Assembly: GCF_000758545.1 (NCBI RefSeq)
Contig: NZ_CP009279.1
Span: forward strand, 4,154,001 to 4,218,000
DNA length: 64,000 nucleotides
Direction: 5' to 3'
DNA from: Paenibacillus sp. FSL H7-0737
GTDB taxonomy: Bacteria > Bacillota > Bacilli > Paenibacillales > Paenibacillaceae
Positions 36,141 through 46,887 of this stretch are shown here, in pieces. The notes under the pieces are model-generated. The model saw only the letters and a program-made list of their open reading frames with translations. It was not told where the DNA came from and searched no databases. Position 1 is the stretch's first letter; every line of letters begins with the position of its first letter. Position numbers and translations under genes: made by a program.

Positions 36141-36981
36141 CTTCTTCCCCATTTCTCTGCTCATCGGTGTCCAGCGCGATTCTAACCAGCTCTTTCTTGA
36201 TTTCTGCAAGCTGAGTATCAATTCGGGCATCTATGCTGCCAAAGGAGGAGCGGATTACACAACCTTGATCTTTCACAGTCGAGTCAGGCAAGATCTGTAG
36301 TTCAGCCTGCGAGTCAACCGCTAATGACAATTCTTCCCTTGCTGCGTTTACGAAAGCGAACTGCGCAGGTGATACACACAGTGAAATCAGCCCCTGCTCA
36401 CGTTTACGAGCTAGATTCTTCCGAATCAAATCCATTGCAAACTGCGGCTCAACCGTTAACTGTCTGTCCACAATTTTCTCCGCAATATCACAGCTTAGCT
36501 CAACCAAGAAAGGTTCAGCTTCCTGAATAATGACATCCCTTGCCTTATAGGCTTCAGTTAAAACAGCACGAGCTTCATCCATCATCGCTGCAATTTTGAG
36601 CTTCATCTCTTGCTCAGCTTGAGAAACACCTTCTTGATACCCTAGCTGATAAGCCTCGGCTTTGACGGCCTCAACTAGATGTTCATCCTGCTCACGCCGC
36701 TCTTTCCACCACTCTTCAGCCTCCGCTTTTGAGGATTCAACAATCTGTTCCGCTTCAAGAGAGGCATTCCGTACTTGCTCTTCAGCAAATTCTTGGGCGT
36801 CTTTAAGCATTTGCTTACGTGCCACTTCAGCCTCTTCACGAGCGGGATCATGATAGTGAGTCTCGCTTACAGTCTCCTCTGGAACGGGCTCCTCAGTTAG
36901 GCCCGCATAGTGCCGGGCCTGCTCCAATCTTTTCAGTACATCAACTGGAACATACTGAGAATGCTTAATCAGCTTAGACAA
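36133..36981 (-). CDS. fliH: Flagellar assembly protein FliH
   Basis: Regulator and stator of FliI. A Glu/Ala/Lys-rich coiled coil (about 65-140) leads to the C-terminal FliH/HrpE domain with LSCDIAEKIVDRQL and LLPDS-like LQILPDSTVKDQGCVI. I favour the TTG at 36981, nine bases after GGAGGAG and overlapping the fliG end. A GTG at 37002 without a ribosome-binding site would add seven residues. Confidence 0.9.
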   Translation of the reverse strand: MSKLIKHSQYVPVDVLKRLEQARHYAGLTEEPVPEETVSETHYHDPAREEAEVARKQMLKDAQEFAEEQVRNASLEAEQIVESSKAEAEEWWKERREQDEHLVEAVKAEAYQLGYQEGVSQAEQEMKLKIAAMMDEARAVLTEAYKARDVIIQEAEPFLVELSCDIAEKIVDRQLTVEPQFAMDLIRKNLARKREQGLISLCVSPAQFAFVNAAREELSLAVDSQAELQILPDSTVKDQGCVIRSSFGSIDARIDTQLAEIKKELVRIALDTDEQRNGEEDA

Positions 36982-37990
36982 TGATGTCATCTCCTCCGCC
37001 ACGAGCGATGATAATTTCTCCAGACTCTTCGAGTCTGCGGATCGTACCTACAATACGCGTTTGCGCTTCTTCTACATCACGCAACCGCACAGGACCCATG
37101 TACTCCATTTCTTCTCGGAATGTCTCTGCCATACGTTTGGACATATTCCGGAAAATAACATCTCGTACTTCTTCGCTTGCAACCTTAAGGGCAAGCTGCA
37201 GGTCCGCATTATCAATATCACGAATAATACGCTGAATCGAACGGTTATCCACATTGACAATATCCTCGAATACGAACATCCGCTTCTTGATTTCCTCGGC
37301 GAGCTCTGGATCTTGAATTTCGAGAGAATCCAGAATTGTGCGCTCTGTCCCACGGTCAACACCATTCAAGATCTGTACGATTGATTCGATACCGCCAGCA
37401 TTTGTATAATCCTGAGTTACTGTAGCAGAAAGCTTCTGCTCTAGCACTCGTTCAATTTGTGTAATGACCTCCGGAGAGGTGCTGTCCATTACAGCAATTC
37501 TTCTAGCCACCTCCGCCTGCTTCTCTTGAGGTAATGAGGAGAGAATAGCTGCGGCTTGTTCGAATTGCAGATAAGACAATACAAGTGCGATAGTCTGGAC
37601 ATTCTCATTCTGAATAAAGTTCAAAATCTGGTTTGGATCAGCCTTGCGTGCAAAATCGAAAGGTCTTACCTGCAAAGTCGCAGTCAGACGGTTAATGACC
37701 TCCATTGCTTTTGCGGAACCAAGTGCTTTCTCCAGAATCTCTTTGGCGTAGTTAATACCGCCTTGTGATATATATTCCTGGGCGAGGCATATCTGATGGA
37801 ACTCAGACATGATCGACTCTTTTTCACTGCTGTCCACTTTACGGACATTGGCAATTTCAAGAGTTAATTGTTCAATCTCCTCGTCTCTTAAATGTTTGAA
37901 TATTTGCGCCGATACCTCGGGCCCTAGTGTGATAAGCAGGATCGCGGCCTTTTGACGGCCACTAAGCCCCTGCTGACTAGCCTTTGCCAT
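36974..37990 (-). CDS. fliG: Flagellar motor switch protein FliG
   Basis: C-ring protein that generates torque with the stator. ARM-like domains with LSGRQKAAILLITLG at the start, EHPQ-like QTIALVLSYLQ in the middle and the charged torque helix IQRIIRDIDNADLQLALK near the C-terminus. I chose the ATG at 37990 after GAGGTGA (338 residues), four bases after fliF. Confidence 0.97.
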   Translation of the reverse strand: MAKASQQGLSGRQKAAILLITLGPEVSAQIFKHLRDEEIEQLTLEIANVRKVDSSEKESIMSEFHQICLAQEYISQGGINYAKEILEKALGSAKAMEVINRLTATLQVRPFDFARKADPNQILNFIQNENVQTIALVLSYLQFEQAAAILSSLPQEKQAEVARRIAVMDSTSPEVITQIERVLEQKLSATVTQDYTNAGGIESIVQILNGVDRGTERTILDSLEIQDPELAEEIKKRMFVFEDIVNVDNRSIQRIIRDIDNADLQLALKVASEEVRDVIFRNMSKRMAETFREEMEYMGPVRLRDVEEAQTRIVGTIRRLEESGEIIIARGGGDDIIV

Positions 37991-37994
37991 TAGT

Positions 37995-39581
37995 TCACCT
38001 CTGTTCGTCTGCAAGCCATGTACGCAGCAGATTTACGAATTCGTCTGGCTTTTTCTTAGCCAAACTTTCCAATTGCTTACGAACTTGACTGTCATTCGTC
38101 ACACTTTCCAAATTAATAGATGGAAATTCGGTAGGAACCTGCAATGGAATGTCTTCATCTTCCTCTTCCACAGTCTTCTTACGACTCCGATAGATTAGAT
38201 ATCCTCCACCTGCTCCAACCAGCAATGCAGCTGCTCCGATAGCCCATAACATCCATGTGGCAAGACCACCTGGTGTTGTATTAGCAGCGGTTCCGCCAAA
38301 TTGTTGAGAATACACCGAAACCTTTTTGGTTAAATCAGCGTCTGTATATGTAGTACCTGAATCTGCGAGCGAAGCACGAACAATATTTACCAAAATGTTT
38401 TGAATTGCTGCTGATGTAGCAGCGTCCAAAGTATTTTGTCCTGTAGGTGGTTCAACTGCAACATTTATGGTTAAATCTTTAACAGTAAAGGGACTTGCGA
38501 TAACATCCTTTGTAATTCGGTTTACTTCATAGTTCCTCGTTTCAGAAGATTCTTCCGAAGTAGAAGTATCCGTACCGGCTTGTGAAGGATAGCCCGCTAC
38601 ATCTTGTGAACCAGTGCCTGCCACTCCACCAGTTGTATTTCCTTGACCCGAATACGAATTACTAATGATTTGTGAACTGATCTCAATCCCCTTCATGTTC
38701 TCTGTATCCACAGGGGTTACGAGATTCTCCTTCCGGTTTTCCTTGTCAAAGTTCAGCTTCGAAAATACAAGAACATCAACTTTATCTGGACCCGTAAGAG
38801 TGCTAAGGAATTGTTTCACATCTTTCTTTACTTCTTCTTCGAATTTCTTCTGAAGAGCGAAGTTCTCTTCGACTTGGCTGGAAACTCCAGCTTGTCCACC
38901 TTTGGCCGTAGGCATTAACTCGACTTCATTATTAGCAATCGTAATGTTATCGATTGGTAGATTTGGAACAGCCGTCTTTACAAGGTTAAAGTACCCATCA
39001 ATATTATCTTGAGTGGGTCTGAATCCCGGATTAAATGAGAGCACAACGGATGCAGATGCTTGCTCTTGGTCAGCCTGGGAAGCAAAAACTGTTTCTTTAG
39101 GCAGATTAATCAGCACTTTAGCATCCTTAATTCCTTGCATACGTCTCATTAACTGTTCTACTTCACCGTTTAATGCATTATTATACTTCACATTAAACTC
39201 ACTATCTGTCGTCCCTATCATTGACGAATTTTCATTAAAGACCTTATAACCGATAGAGCCCCCCTGAACAATCCCCTGAGAACCGATATCCACCTTTATT
39301 CGAGCCGCTTCTGTGCTTGGCACGGAGATGCTTTTTCCATCTTGGCTTAATCGGTATGAAACACCTGCTGTATCCAAGTAGTTCATTACTCCAGCTGAAT
39401 CTGTGCTGTCCAAATCTTGAAACGCTACTTCATATTCTGTCTTTGAAAGCTGCATGGTTAATACTACGATTATTATTAGAATGATAAACAATGTAGAAAA
39501 GAATAAAATCTTCTGTTTACCACTAAATCTGTTCCAATACAGGGTCACCTTCTCCCGATATTGGGCAAATCTTTCATTCAC
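37995..39581 (-). CDS. fliF: Flagellar MS-ring protein FliF
   Basis: Forms the membrane MS-ring and houses the export gate. Membrane segments near residues 25-46 and 440-460 flank the periplasm-side ring domains, and the C-terminus (PDEFVNLLRTWLADE) is the FliG-binding tail. 528 residues. Located between fliE and fliG, the canonical order. Confidence 0.96.
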   Translation of the reverse strand: MNERFAQYREKVTLYWNRFSGKQKILFFSTLFIILIIIVVLTMQLSKTEYEVAFQDLDSTDSAGVMNYLDTAGVSYRLSQDGKSISVPSTEAARIKVDIGSQGIVQGGSIGYKVFNENSSMIGTTDSEFNVKYNNALNGEVEQLMRRMQGIKDAKVLINLPKETVFASQADQEQASASVVLSFNPGFRPTQDNIDGYFNLVKTAVPNLPIDNITIANNEVELMPTAKGGQAGVSSQVEENFALQKKFEEEVKKDVKQFLSTLTGPDKVDVLVFSKLNFDKENRKENLVTPVDTENMKGIEISSQIISNSYSGQGNTTGGVAGTGSQDVAGYPSQAGTDTSTSEESSETRNYEVNRITKDVIASPFTVKDLTINVAVEPPTGQNTLDAATSAAIQNILVNIVRASLADSGTTYTDADLTKKVSVYSQQFGGTAANTTPGGLATWMLWAIGAAALLVGAGGGYLIYRSRKKTVEEEDEDIPLQVPTEFPSINLESVTNDSQVRKQLESLAKKKPDEFVNLLRTWLADEQR

Positions 39582-39616
39582 AGTGTCACCCCATCCGGAA
39601 CTAAGCTAGGAATTAA

Positions 39617-39928
39617 TTAAATTTGAGTTCTCATAATTTCTTGATAGGCTTCTATCACTTTGTTCCGGACTTGTGTAGTCAACTGCAAACTCAGTAAAGC
39701 CTGTTGGGAAGAAATCATCACCTCGTCTATGTTCACTTCTCCCAATACAAATTTATTACTCATATCCTTTGCTTGTTGTTCCTGATCTGCTACTTTAGTG
39801 AGTGCATTCTCAAGATAAGAACCAAAGCTCTCCATGGCATTAGCAGGAGTGGATGAAACTTCGGTAGATGTTGGTTTCATGGCAAGCTGCTGTACAGCTT
39901 GAACCCCATTAGTGATATTCTGTATCAA
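39617..39928 (-). CDS. fliE: Flagellar hook-basal body protein FliE
   Basis: Links the MS-ring to the rod. The conserved C-terminus SQQALLSLQLTTQVRNKVIE is present. I chose the TTG at 39928 after AGGAGGG, giving 103 residues, which fits the family; the open frame to 39991 would add 21 residues. Confidence 0.94.
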   Translation of the reverse strand: MIQNITNGVQAVQQLAMKPTSTEVSSTPANAMESFGSYLENALTKVADQEQQAKDMSNKFVLGEVNIDEVMISSQQALLSLQLTTQVRNKVIEAYQEIMRTQI

Positions 39929-40020
39929 CTGTTTCCCTCCTAAAAGTTTTGTAAGCTTATGCTTCCTAGATTCACTTCGTACAAAACTCACTGTGGAAGC
40001 GTTCCTTGTGTTAATTACGT

Positions 40021-40470
40021 TTAGCGCCCAATTTCGAGTGCTTTACTTACCATAGCTTTAGATGCATTCAGCATCGTGACATTGGCTTCATAAGAACGTG
40101 ATGCAGATAACATATCTACCATTTCTTTAGTAATATCTACGTTTGGCATATAGACATAACCTTCGGCATCCGCATCAGGATGGCTTGGGTTGTAAACTGG
40201 CTTTAACGGTGAAGTATCTTCTATAATGGACTGCACCTTTACACCTTCACTACTACTACCGTTCAATTTCGAATTTAGTATATTCGAGAACTTATTGCTT
40301 TCGGTAGCTTCCATAACAACAAGTTTTCGACGGTAAGGAACGGCTTTGCCATCAACGACCGATGCTCTTGTAGTTTCCGCATTGGCCACGTTGGAGGAAA
40401 TCACGTCCATCCGCAATCGTTGAGCTGTTAATGCTGATGCACTTATCCCAAAACTACTCCCAAAGTTCAT
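40021..40470 (-). CDS. flgC: Flagellar rod protein FlgC
   Basis: Proximal rod subunit, 149 residues, with the N-terminal rod motif ALTAQRLRMDVISSNVANAE and the C-terminal helix VDMLSASRSYEANVTMLNA. It follows flgB by six bases. Confidence 0.96.
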   Translation of the reverse strand: MNFGSSFGISASALTAQRLRMDVISSNVANAETTRASVVDGKAVPYRRKLVVMEATESNKFSNILNSKLNGSSSEGVKVQSIIEDTSPLKPVYNPSHPDADAEGYVYMPNVDITKEMVDMLSASRSYEANVTMLNASKAMVSKALEIGR

Positions 40471-40476
40471 GCAATC

Positions 40477-40884
40477 TTATCCTCCTTGAATTACAGCTCG
40501 CATCATCGAAATTTGACTGTTGATCTGCTCGACATAAGAACTATACCTGAGTTGGTTCTCAGCACTTAACGCCATTTCTCGTTCTACATCCACATTGTTG
40601 TCGTTATTATTCATCGAGGTAGTTTCATCCGTACTAACGACAGCTGCTGGTACAATTCTTTTACTACCAAATTGAAAATGTCGGGAGTCCGTTACCTTCG
40701 CGTTAAGTGTAGGTTTTATTCCACTTTCTTGTTGCTGAAGGAAACTTTCGAATGAAACATCAGAACGTTTGAAATTTGGCGTATCTTCGTTAGCCACATT
40801 ATTCGCTAGAACATTTTGTCGTTTGTAGGCAGCATCAATGCCTCCCTGCAATCGTTGAAAACTGACACTATTCAGCAATCCCAA
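40477..40884 (-). CDS. flgB: Flagellar rod protein FlgB
   Basis: Proximal rod subunit and first gene of the flagellar cluster. Motif AYKRQNVLANNVANEDTPNF is visible, and the C-terminus has SYVEQINSQISMMRAVIQG. I chose the TTG at 40884 seven bases after GGAGG, giving 135 residues; the longer frame to 40962 starts inside the promoter region and is not family-like. Confidence 0.95.
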   Translation of the reverse strand: MGLLNSVSFQRLQGGIDAAYKRQNVLANNVANEDTPNFKRSDVSFESFLQQQESGIKPTLNAKVTDSRHFQFGSKRIVPAAVVSTDETTSMNNNDNNVDVEREMALSAENQLRYSSYVEQINSQISMMRAVIQGG

Positions 40885-40954
40885 GATAATTCCTCCTTTC
40901 AAAGCTATCATAATGAAATGAATTCCACAACTTTCCTTAAAAAACCTGCTTGAT

Positions 40955-41016
40955 TTCGACAAATAAAGTATAAAAGTCCTCTATTTATCAGTTTCTACGT
41001 CGAACCTTGTCGCAAA
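40955..41016 (-). promoter_or_regulatory. Putative control region of the flagellar cluster with Spo0A-box-like sites
   Basis: A TATACT -10 candidate (40967-40972) has no good -35. TTTGTCGAA on the minus strand (40955-40963) matches the Spo0A box core, and further TTCGAC/TTGTCGC-like sites occur at about 40999-41016. The whole stretch 40885-41263 has no gene; besides these sites it holds only the hslU terminator and AT-rich sequence. Confidence 0.3.
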
Positions 41017-41084
41017 GTATAACTAATTAGTATTTTCACATACATTGATTTTCATTTAATTTGTATATTATTACAATAAGAAAT

Positions 41085-41118
41085 AAGCCCTATCTTTTTA
41101 GAAAAGACAGGGCTTTTA
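41085..41118 (-). terminator. Intrinsic terminator after hslU
   Basis: On the minus strand AAGCCCTGTCTTTT pairs with AAAAGATAGGGCTT (one mismatch) around a short loop, followed by ATTTCTTATT. The plus strand also ends in TTTT, so the hairpin may act in both directions. Confidence 0.7.
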
Positions 41119-41263
41119 GCACTTTATTGCTATTTTATTCCTTTTTTAACTCAAAATTATCTTTTTAATTGCATCTTTTTACATTTTTTTACCTATTAAT
41201 GACACTAAATTGTAATTTTCTAATTCAATATGCCCAAATCCAAAAGAATAAGAATTTGTCGCA

Positions 41264-42664
41264 TTAAAGAATATACTGACTTAGATCACGATCCTGCGCA
41301 ATACTTGCCAATTTCTCACGCACATACTCTGGTGTAATAACCATAGTGTCCAGCGTCAGCTCAGGTGCTTCAAAAGAAAGATCCTCCAATAACTTCTCCA
41401 AAATCGTATGAAGACGTCGAGCACCTATGTTCTCCATATTTTGATTCACTGAAGCAGCTATTTTGGCAATTTCATAAATAGCATCTTTCTGGAACTCCAC
41501 TTCAATGTCCTCGGTTTTTAACAAATTAACATATTGTTTCGTCAAAGCGTTCTCTGGCTCTGTTAAGATGGAAACAAAATCCTCCAGTGTCAGACTGCTT
41601 AGTTCTACGCGAATCGGAAAACGCCCCTGAAGCTCTGGAATCAGATCAGAAGGTTTAGCAACATGAAAAGCCCCGGCAGCCATGAAGAGCACGTAGTCCG
41701 TCTTCACAGGACCGTATTTTGTCATGATTGTAGAACCCTCTACAATTGGAAGGATATCTCTTTGCACACCTTCACGTGATACATCAGGGCCCGAACCCTT
41801 TCCTTGACTTGCAACCTTATCAATCTCATCGATAAAAATAATACCCGATTGTTCAGCGCGTGTCACAGATTCCTGAATGACATCATCCATATCAATCAGT
41901 TTGGTTGCTTCATCTTGAATTAGCACTTTACGAGCCTCACGGATAGGAAGCTTGCGCTTCTTCGTCCGCTTCGGAAGCAAGCTACCAAACATTTCTTGCA
42001 TATTCATCCCCATCTGGTCGTTCCCTTGCCCTGCAAACATATCCAGCATAGATGGCGCTGTATCCTCAACATCTATTTCAATGATATCTTCTTCCAATTG
42101 ACCAGCAAGCAGCTTAAATCTAACCCCGCGACGGCGTTCGCTTAAGCTTCCATCTGGTTCGGAATCTTCTTTAGAATCCTCTTGTGAAGAGTTCCCGCCA
42201 AAAATCATCTCAAAAGGATTCTTCTGAGATTTATTTTTTGAAGACGAAGGCACTAATATAGAGACAATCCGCTCATTAGCCAGTTCTTCTGCACGGTCTT
42301 TCACTTTTTCCGTACGCTCTAGCTTCACCATACGAATAGAGGTCTCAACTAAATCACGCACCATAGACTCCACATCTCGCCCTACATAACCCACCTCAGT
42401 GAATTTGGTTGCCTCCACTTTGATGAACGGAGCATTAACGAGCTTAGCTAGACGCCGAGCAATCTCAGTTTTCCCTACACCAGTAGGTCCGATCATCAAG
42501 ATGTTCTTAGGAACAACATCATCACGCAGTTCCTCAGCCAGCAGACTGCGCCGATAACGATTACGAAGGGCAACAGCTACCGATTTCTTAGCTTGTTTCT
42601 GACCTACAATATATTTATCCAATTCAGCTACGATTTGACGGGGTGTTAGCGATTGATTCACCAT
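41264..42664 (-). CDS. hslU: HslU (ClpY) ATPase subunit of the HslUV protease
   Basis: AAA+ unfoldase that feeds substrates to HslV. Walker [17 protein letters not shown], Walker [11 protein letters not shown], the pore motif [12 protein letters not shown] and a C-terminal tail ending DLSQYIL, which inserts into HslV. 466 residues including the I-domain. It is the last gene of its transcription unit, 33 bp after hslV. Confidence 0.97.
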   Translation of the reverse strand: MVNQSLTPRQIVAELDKYIVGQKQAKKSVAVALRNRYRRSLLAEELRDDVVPKNILMIGPTGVGKTEIARRLAKLVNAPFIKVEATKFTEVGYVGRDVESMVRDLVETSIRMVKLERTEKVKDRAEELANERIVSILVPSSSKNKSQKNPFEMIFGGNSSQEDSKEDSEPDGSLSERRRGVRFKLLAGQLEEDIIEIDVEDTAPSMLDMFAGQGNDQMGMNMQEMFGSLLPKRTKKRKLPIREARKVLIQDEATKLIDMDDVIQESVTRAEQSGIIFIDEIDKVASQGKGSGPDVSREGVQRDILPIVEGSTIMTKYGPVKTDYVLFMAAGAFHVAKPSDLIPELQGRFPIRVELSSLTLEDFVSILTEPENALTKQYVNLLKTEDIEVEFQKDAIYEIAKIAASVNQNMENIGARRLHTILEKLLEDLSFEAPELTLDTMVITPEYVREKLASIAQDRDLSQYIL

Positions 42665-42697
42665 CGTGAATTCCTCCTTGTCTCTATGGCACTGAGC

Positions 42698-43240
42698 CTA
42701 TAATTGCTCAACAATAATATTGGAGTTAGTATACACACATATTTCTGATGCAATCTGAAGAGCTTCACGAGCGATATCCGCAGCAGCAAGATTTGGAGCA
42801 TGACGTTTGAGCGCGCGACCGGAAGCAAGTGCAAAGTTACCACCGGAACCAATAGCGAGCACATCATCATCTGGCTCGATAATTTCACCATTTCCGGAGA
42901 TCAAGAGCATTCCTTCCTTGTCCATAACAATCATCAATGCCTCAAGTTTTCGAAGAATACGATCTTGACGCCAGTCTTTCGCCAATTCTACGGCTGCCCG
43001 TTGCAGGTTTCCATGATGCTCCTCCAACTTGCCTTCGAATTTTTCGAACAAAGTGATAGCATCGGCCACAGATCCTGCAAACCCTGCTATTACTTGTCCT
43101 CTGTATAAGCGACGAACTTTTCTGGCCGTCGTCTTCATAATTACACTCTCTCCGAATGTAACCTGACCATCACCTGCTATAGCTGCCTGTCCGTTATGTC
43201 TTACAGCACAAATTGTAGTCGCATGAAAGCTGGGTACCAT
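42698..43240 (-). CDS. hslV: HslV (ClpQ) protease subunit
   Basis: Peptidase of HslUV. After the chosen ATG (43240, AAGGAGG upstream) the sequence reads [17 protein letters not shown], so maturation must remove seven residues to expose the catalytic threonine, or another N-terminal residue acts as in Bacillus subtilis ClpQ. The G-rich loops AGDGQVTFG and GFAGSVADA are typical. 180 residues. Confidence 0.95.
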   Translation of the reverse strand: MVPSFHATTICAVRHNGQAAIAGDGQVTFGESVIMKTTARKVRRLYRGQVIAGFAGSVADAITLFEKFEGKLEEHHGNLQRAAVELAKDWRQDRILRKLEALMIVMDKEGMLLISGNGEIIEPDDDVLAIGSGGNFALASGRALKRHAPNLAAADIAREALQIASEICVYTNSNIIVEQL

Positions 43241-43275
43241 GATTGTAGTTACCTCCTTAAGATGGGCTTTGTTCA

Positions 43276-43378
43276 AAAATAAGAAGTATACGTTTCACGT
43301 TATACATTATCCTTATATTTCTCACTTAAACGCTAACGCTTATCATCCTTATAAGGACGCCCAAGGCGCTTATTCTTG
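43276..43378 (-). repeat. 100-bp structured repeat, copy 4 (head type A, reverse orientation)
   Basis: Only copy oriented with the local genes. On the minus strand it begins CAAGAATAAGCGCC and contains GTCCTTATAAGGAT, the common GATAATGTATAACGTGAAAC tail and a degenerate CTTATTTTT end. Its first bases include the last codons and the TAA stop of trmFO. It fills the trmFO-hslV gap. Confidence 0.8.
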
Positions 43379-44725
43379 GTTATCGATAGCCTCCGGCTCT
43401 TTATAAGCAAGGCCCGTACGATTGGCGTACTCGGCAAGACTGTCTAGTGCACGATGCGCTAAAATCTCATTCTTTTCTTTCTTATTACGGATTTTCTTCT
43501 CCACCTTCGGCAGAAGACCAAAATTGGCATTCATAGGCTGAAAATGCTCCGGATCAGCGGAAGTGATATAAGCAGGCATACTACCAAGCACCGTGTCTTG
43601 TGGGAAGATCAGTCCTTCTTGACCAAGTGCGGCTCTAGCAGCGTTAATGCCGGCAATCAGACCTGAAGCTGCTGATTCCACATAACCTTCCACGCCAGTC
43701 ATCTGTCCAGCAAAGTACAGCCTTTCTTTACCCTTCATTTGATAAGTAGGATGCAAGAGTTTAGGAGAATTAATAAAGGTATTTCTGTGCATTACCCCAT
43801 ACCGAACGTATTCAGCGTTCTCAAGACCTGGAATCAGCGAGAATACCCGCTTCTGTTCGCCCCATTTCAAGTGCGTTTGAAAGCCCACCAGATTGTAAAG
43901 CGTTCCAGCAGCGTTATCCTGACGAAGCTGCACTACCGCGTAAGGTAGCTTACCTGTGTGCGGATTGATAAGCCCAACAGGCTTCATCGGACCAAACAAT
44001 GCAGTTTGCTTACCGCGCTTCATCATGATTTCGATAGGCATACAGCCCTCAAAGTATATCTCTTTCTCAAAATCCTTGAGTGCCGCCGTCTCTGCAGAAA
44101 TCAACGCGTCATAAAACACGTCAAACTCCTCTTCAGTCATAGGACAGTTCAAATATGCTGCTTCCCCTTTGTCATAACGGGAAGCCAGATACACTTTATT
44201 CATATCAATACTGTCCTTCTCAACAATCGGTGCTGCAGCATCATAAAAATAGAAATACTCTTCACCTAATAGACCCTTAATTTCAGCAGATAATGCAGGG
44301 GAAGTTAGTGGACCCGTTGCAATAACAACAATCCCTTCCTCCGGTATATGCGTAAGTTCTTCATTTATGACTTCCACAAGCGGATGATTATGCAATGTAC
44401 TCGTAATTTCTCCCGAGAAACCATCCCGATCCACGGCAAGTGCACCGCCAGCAGGTACAGCGTGGCGATCAGCCGCACCTAATACAAGAGAGTTTAAACG
44501 TCGCATTTCTTCCTTTAATACACCCACCGCATTGCCTAAACCATTTGCACGCAAGGAGTTGCTGCATACTAGTTCTGCGAATTGATTGGTGTGGTGTGCT
44601 GGCGTCTTCACCACTGGTCTCATTTCATACAATCTTACCGGTACGCCTTGAGAGGCTATTTGCCAGGCCGCTTCACTTCCTGCGAGACCTGCTCCAATTA
44701 CTGTTACCTTTGCTGTATCTGTCAC
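43370..44725 (-). CDS. trmFO: tRNA m5U54 methyltransferase TrmFO (folate/FAD-dependent)
   Basis: Methylates U54 of tRNA using methylenetetrahydrofolate and FAD. The N-terminal FAD motif [16 protein letters not shown] and the motif [20 protein letters not shown] are diagnostic. 451 residues. The last two residues and stop codon (CAAGAATAA) lie inside the adjacent repeat. Order topA-trmFO matches Bacillus, but xerC, normally next, is missing. Confidence 0.96.
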   Translation of the reverse strand: MTDTAKVTVIGAGLAGSEAAWQIASQGVPVRLYEMRPVVKTPAHHTNQFAELVCSNSLRANGLGNAVGVLKEEMRRLNSLVLGAADRHAVPAGGALAVDRDGFSGEITSTLHNHPLVEVINEELTHIPEEGIVVIATGPLTSPALSAEIKGLLGEEYFYFYDAAAPIVEKDSIDMNKVYLASRYDKGEAAYLNCPMTEEEFDVFYDALISAETAALKDFEKEIYFEGCMPIEIMMKRGKQTALFGPMKPVGLINPHTGKLPYAVVQLRQDNAAGTLYNLVGFQTHLKWGEQKRVFSLIPGLENAEYVRYGVMHRNTFINSPKLLHPTYQMKGKERLYFAGQMTGVEGYVESAASGLIAGINAARAALGQEGLIFPQDTVLGSMPAYITSADPEHFQPMNANFGLLPKVEKKIRNKKEKNEILAHRALDSLAEYANRTGLAYKEPEAIDNQE

Positions 44726-44751
44726 TGTCTTATTTCCTCCTGTAGAGACTA

Positions 44752-46851
44752 TTATTCTGCTAACTCTTCTTCGTTGTCTAAAACTGCCTCTGTATGGTCA
44801 CAAGACGTACATTGCAGTTTGGTGCCTTGCTTATTGCGTTTCTCAATCATCCAAGCCCCGCAAGATGGACATGGTTTAGTGGATGGTCTATCCCAAGAGA
44901 CGAAATCACACCCTGGATATTGATCGCAGCCATAAAAGACACGCCCTTTTTTGCTTCGACGCTCTACAACTTTTCCTTCATTACATTTAGGGCAAGTTAC
45001 ACCAATATCTTTGATAATCGGCTTCGTATTTCGGCAATCTGGAAAGCCAGAACATGCTAGAAACTTCCCAAAGCGTCCTAATTTATATACAAGTGGTTTA
45101 CCACATTTCTCGCAGATCTCATCAGAGACTTCATCTTCAATCTCAATTTCTTTCATTTCTTCTTCGGCAAACACTAAGCGCTTCTCGAAAGACTCGTAAA
45201 ATTCGGCAAGAACCTTCACCCAATCTTCTGAGCCTTCTTCCACATGGTCAAGATCGCCTTCCATATTAGCCGTAAACTCTACGTTCAATATTTCCGGGAA
45301 AAATTGTTCCATCTGCTCGATGACAAGTTCTCCAAGCTCTGTAGGCATGAATTTTTTCTCTTCAATCGCTACATAACCACGCTTCTGAATCGTTTCAAGC
45401 GTTGGTGCATACGTACTTGGGCGTCCTATCCCTAATTCCTCAAGTGTCTTTACAAGCCTTGCTTCTGTATATCGCGGTGGTGGCTGTGTAAAATGCTGCT
45501 TCGGCTCGATCTCTTGCTTATTTAAAGCATCTCCCGCTTCAAGAGGCGGTAAATACTTATCTTCATCTGTAGTTCCATCATCGTTACCTTCCACGTAAAC
45601 CTTCATGAACCCTGGGAATGAAACCTTCGAACCCACCGCTCTGAATGTGGCTGTACCTGCTTCTATATCAACCGAGAGTGTATCAAGAAGAGCAGACGCC
45701 ATTTGACTGGATACGAACCGCTCCCACACCAGCTTGTAAAGACGGAATTGATCCCGGCTTAAGAACTCTTTGACCATTTCCGGTTCACGAAGTGCTGAAG
45801 TTGGTCGGATCGCTTCATGCGCTTCTTGCGCTCCAGCCGCTTTCTTTGAATACTGGCGAGGGGCTTCAGGTAAGAACTTTTCACCATACTTAGCAGTAAT
45901 CAGCTCTTTAGCCTCATCCTGTGCAGTGACAGATAAACGTGTCGAGTCCGTACGCATATAGGTGATCAAACCTACGGTTCCCTCTTTGCCTAGTTCCACA
46001 CCTTCGTATAATTGCTGGGCAACAGACATTGTCTTAGCTGCACGGAATCCAAGCTTACGAGCTGCTTCCTGTTGAAGGGAACTTGTTGTAAAAGGAGCCG
46101 AAGGATGCCGTTGTCTTTCCTTCTCCTTCACATTACTAACCTTAAAAGCTGCGTTCTTGATTGCCTCAAGGACCTCTTGAACATCGCTTTCCTGATTAAG
46201 TTCCTTCTTCACACCATTCAGCTTATGAAACTTAGCTTCAAAGACAGAATCTCGAATCCCAAGTTTAGCTGTAATACTCCAATATTCAGTAGGTACAAAA
46301 GCGGAGATTTCATTCTCACGATCCATTATGATCTTTACAGCTACAGATTGAACACGTCCAGCAGATAACCCTTTTTTGACTTTCTTCCATAATAGAGGGC
46401 TAATCTTGTAACCTACTAGCCGATCCAGTATACGTCTTGCCTGCTGTGCATTCACAAGATCCATGTTAATCTTGCGTGGCGTCTTAAAAGCATCCTTCAC
46501 CGCTTGTTTGGTGATCTCATTAAATACAACTCGGCATTCCTGTGTATTATCTAAATCCAGGGCATGTGCCAAGTGCCAAGCAATTGCTTCTCCTTCGCGA
46601 TCGGGGTCAGCTGCGAGATAGACTTTTTTCACTTTTTTACTAGCGTCTTTCAATTCCTTCAATATAGAACCTTTACCACGAATCGTAATATATTTGGGAT
46701 TGAAATCATTCTCCACCTCAACACCAATTTGACTCTTCGGTAGATCTCTGATGTGTCCCATAGATGCCTTTACAATATACTTACTACCTAGATATTTGCC
46801 AATTGTCTTCGCTTTCGCGGGCGATTCGACAATAACCAATGCATCTGCCAT
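44752..46851 (-). CDS. topA: DNA topoisomerase I
   Basis: Type IA topoisomerase that relaxes negative supercoils. Toprim motif [16 protein letters not shown] at the N-terminus and [15 protein letters not shown]; the catalytic tyrosine is in [12 protein letters not shown] near residue 300. The C-terminus carries three Cys4 zinc ribbons (starting CEKCGKP, CPKCNEG, CPSCGAW). 699 residues. Confidence 0.97.
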   Translation of the reverse strand: MADALVIVESPAKAKTIGKYLGSKYIVKASMGHIRDLPKSQIGVEVENDFNPKYITIRGKGSILKELKDASKKVKKVYLAADPDREGEAIAWHLAHALDLDNTQECRVVFNEITKQAVKDAFKTPRKINMDLVNAQQARRILDRLVGYKISPLLWKKVKKGLSAGRVQSVAVKIIMDRENEISAFVPTEYWSITAKLGIRDSVFEAKFHKLNGVKKELNQESDVQEVLEAIKNAAFKVSNVKEKERQRHPSAPFTTSSLQQEAARKLGFRAAKTMSVAQQLYEGVELGKEGTVGLITYMRTDSTRLSVTAQDEAKELITAKYGEKFLPEAPRQYSKKAAGAQEAHEAIRPTSALREPEMVKEFLSRDQFRLYKLVWERFVSSQMASALLDTLSVDIEAGTATFRAVGSKVSFPGFMKVYVEGNDDGTTDEDKYLPPLEAGDALNKQEIEPKQHFTQPPPRYTEARLVKTLEELGIGRPSTYAPTLETIQKRGYVAIEEKKFMPTELGELVIEQMEQFFPEILNVEFTANMEGDLDHVEEGSEDWVKVLAEFYESFEKRLVFAEEEMKEIEIEDEVSDEICEKCGKPLVYKLGRFGKFLACSGFPDCRNTKPIIKDIGVTCPKCNEGKVVERRSKKGRVFYGCDQYPGCDFVSWDRPSTKPCPSCGAWMIEKRNKQGTKLQCTSCDHTEAVLDNEEELAE

Positions 46852-46887
46852 AGACTCTTCCTCCTCGTTAACACTCGTACCTCTATA

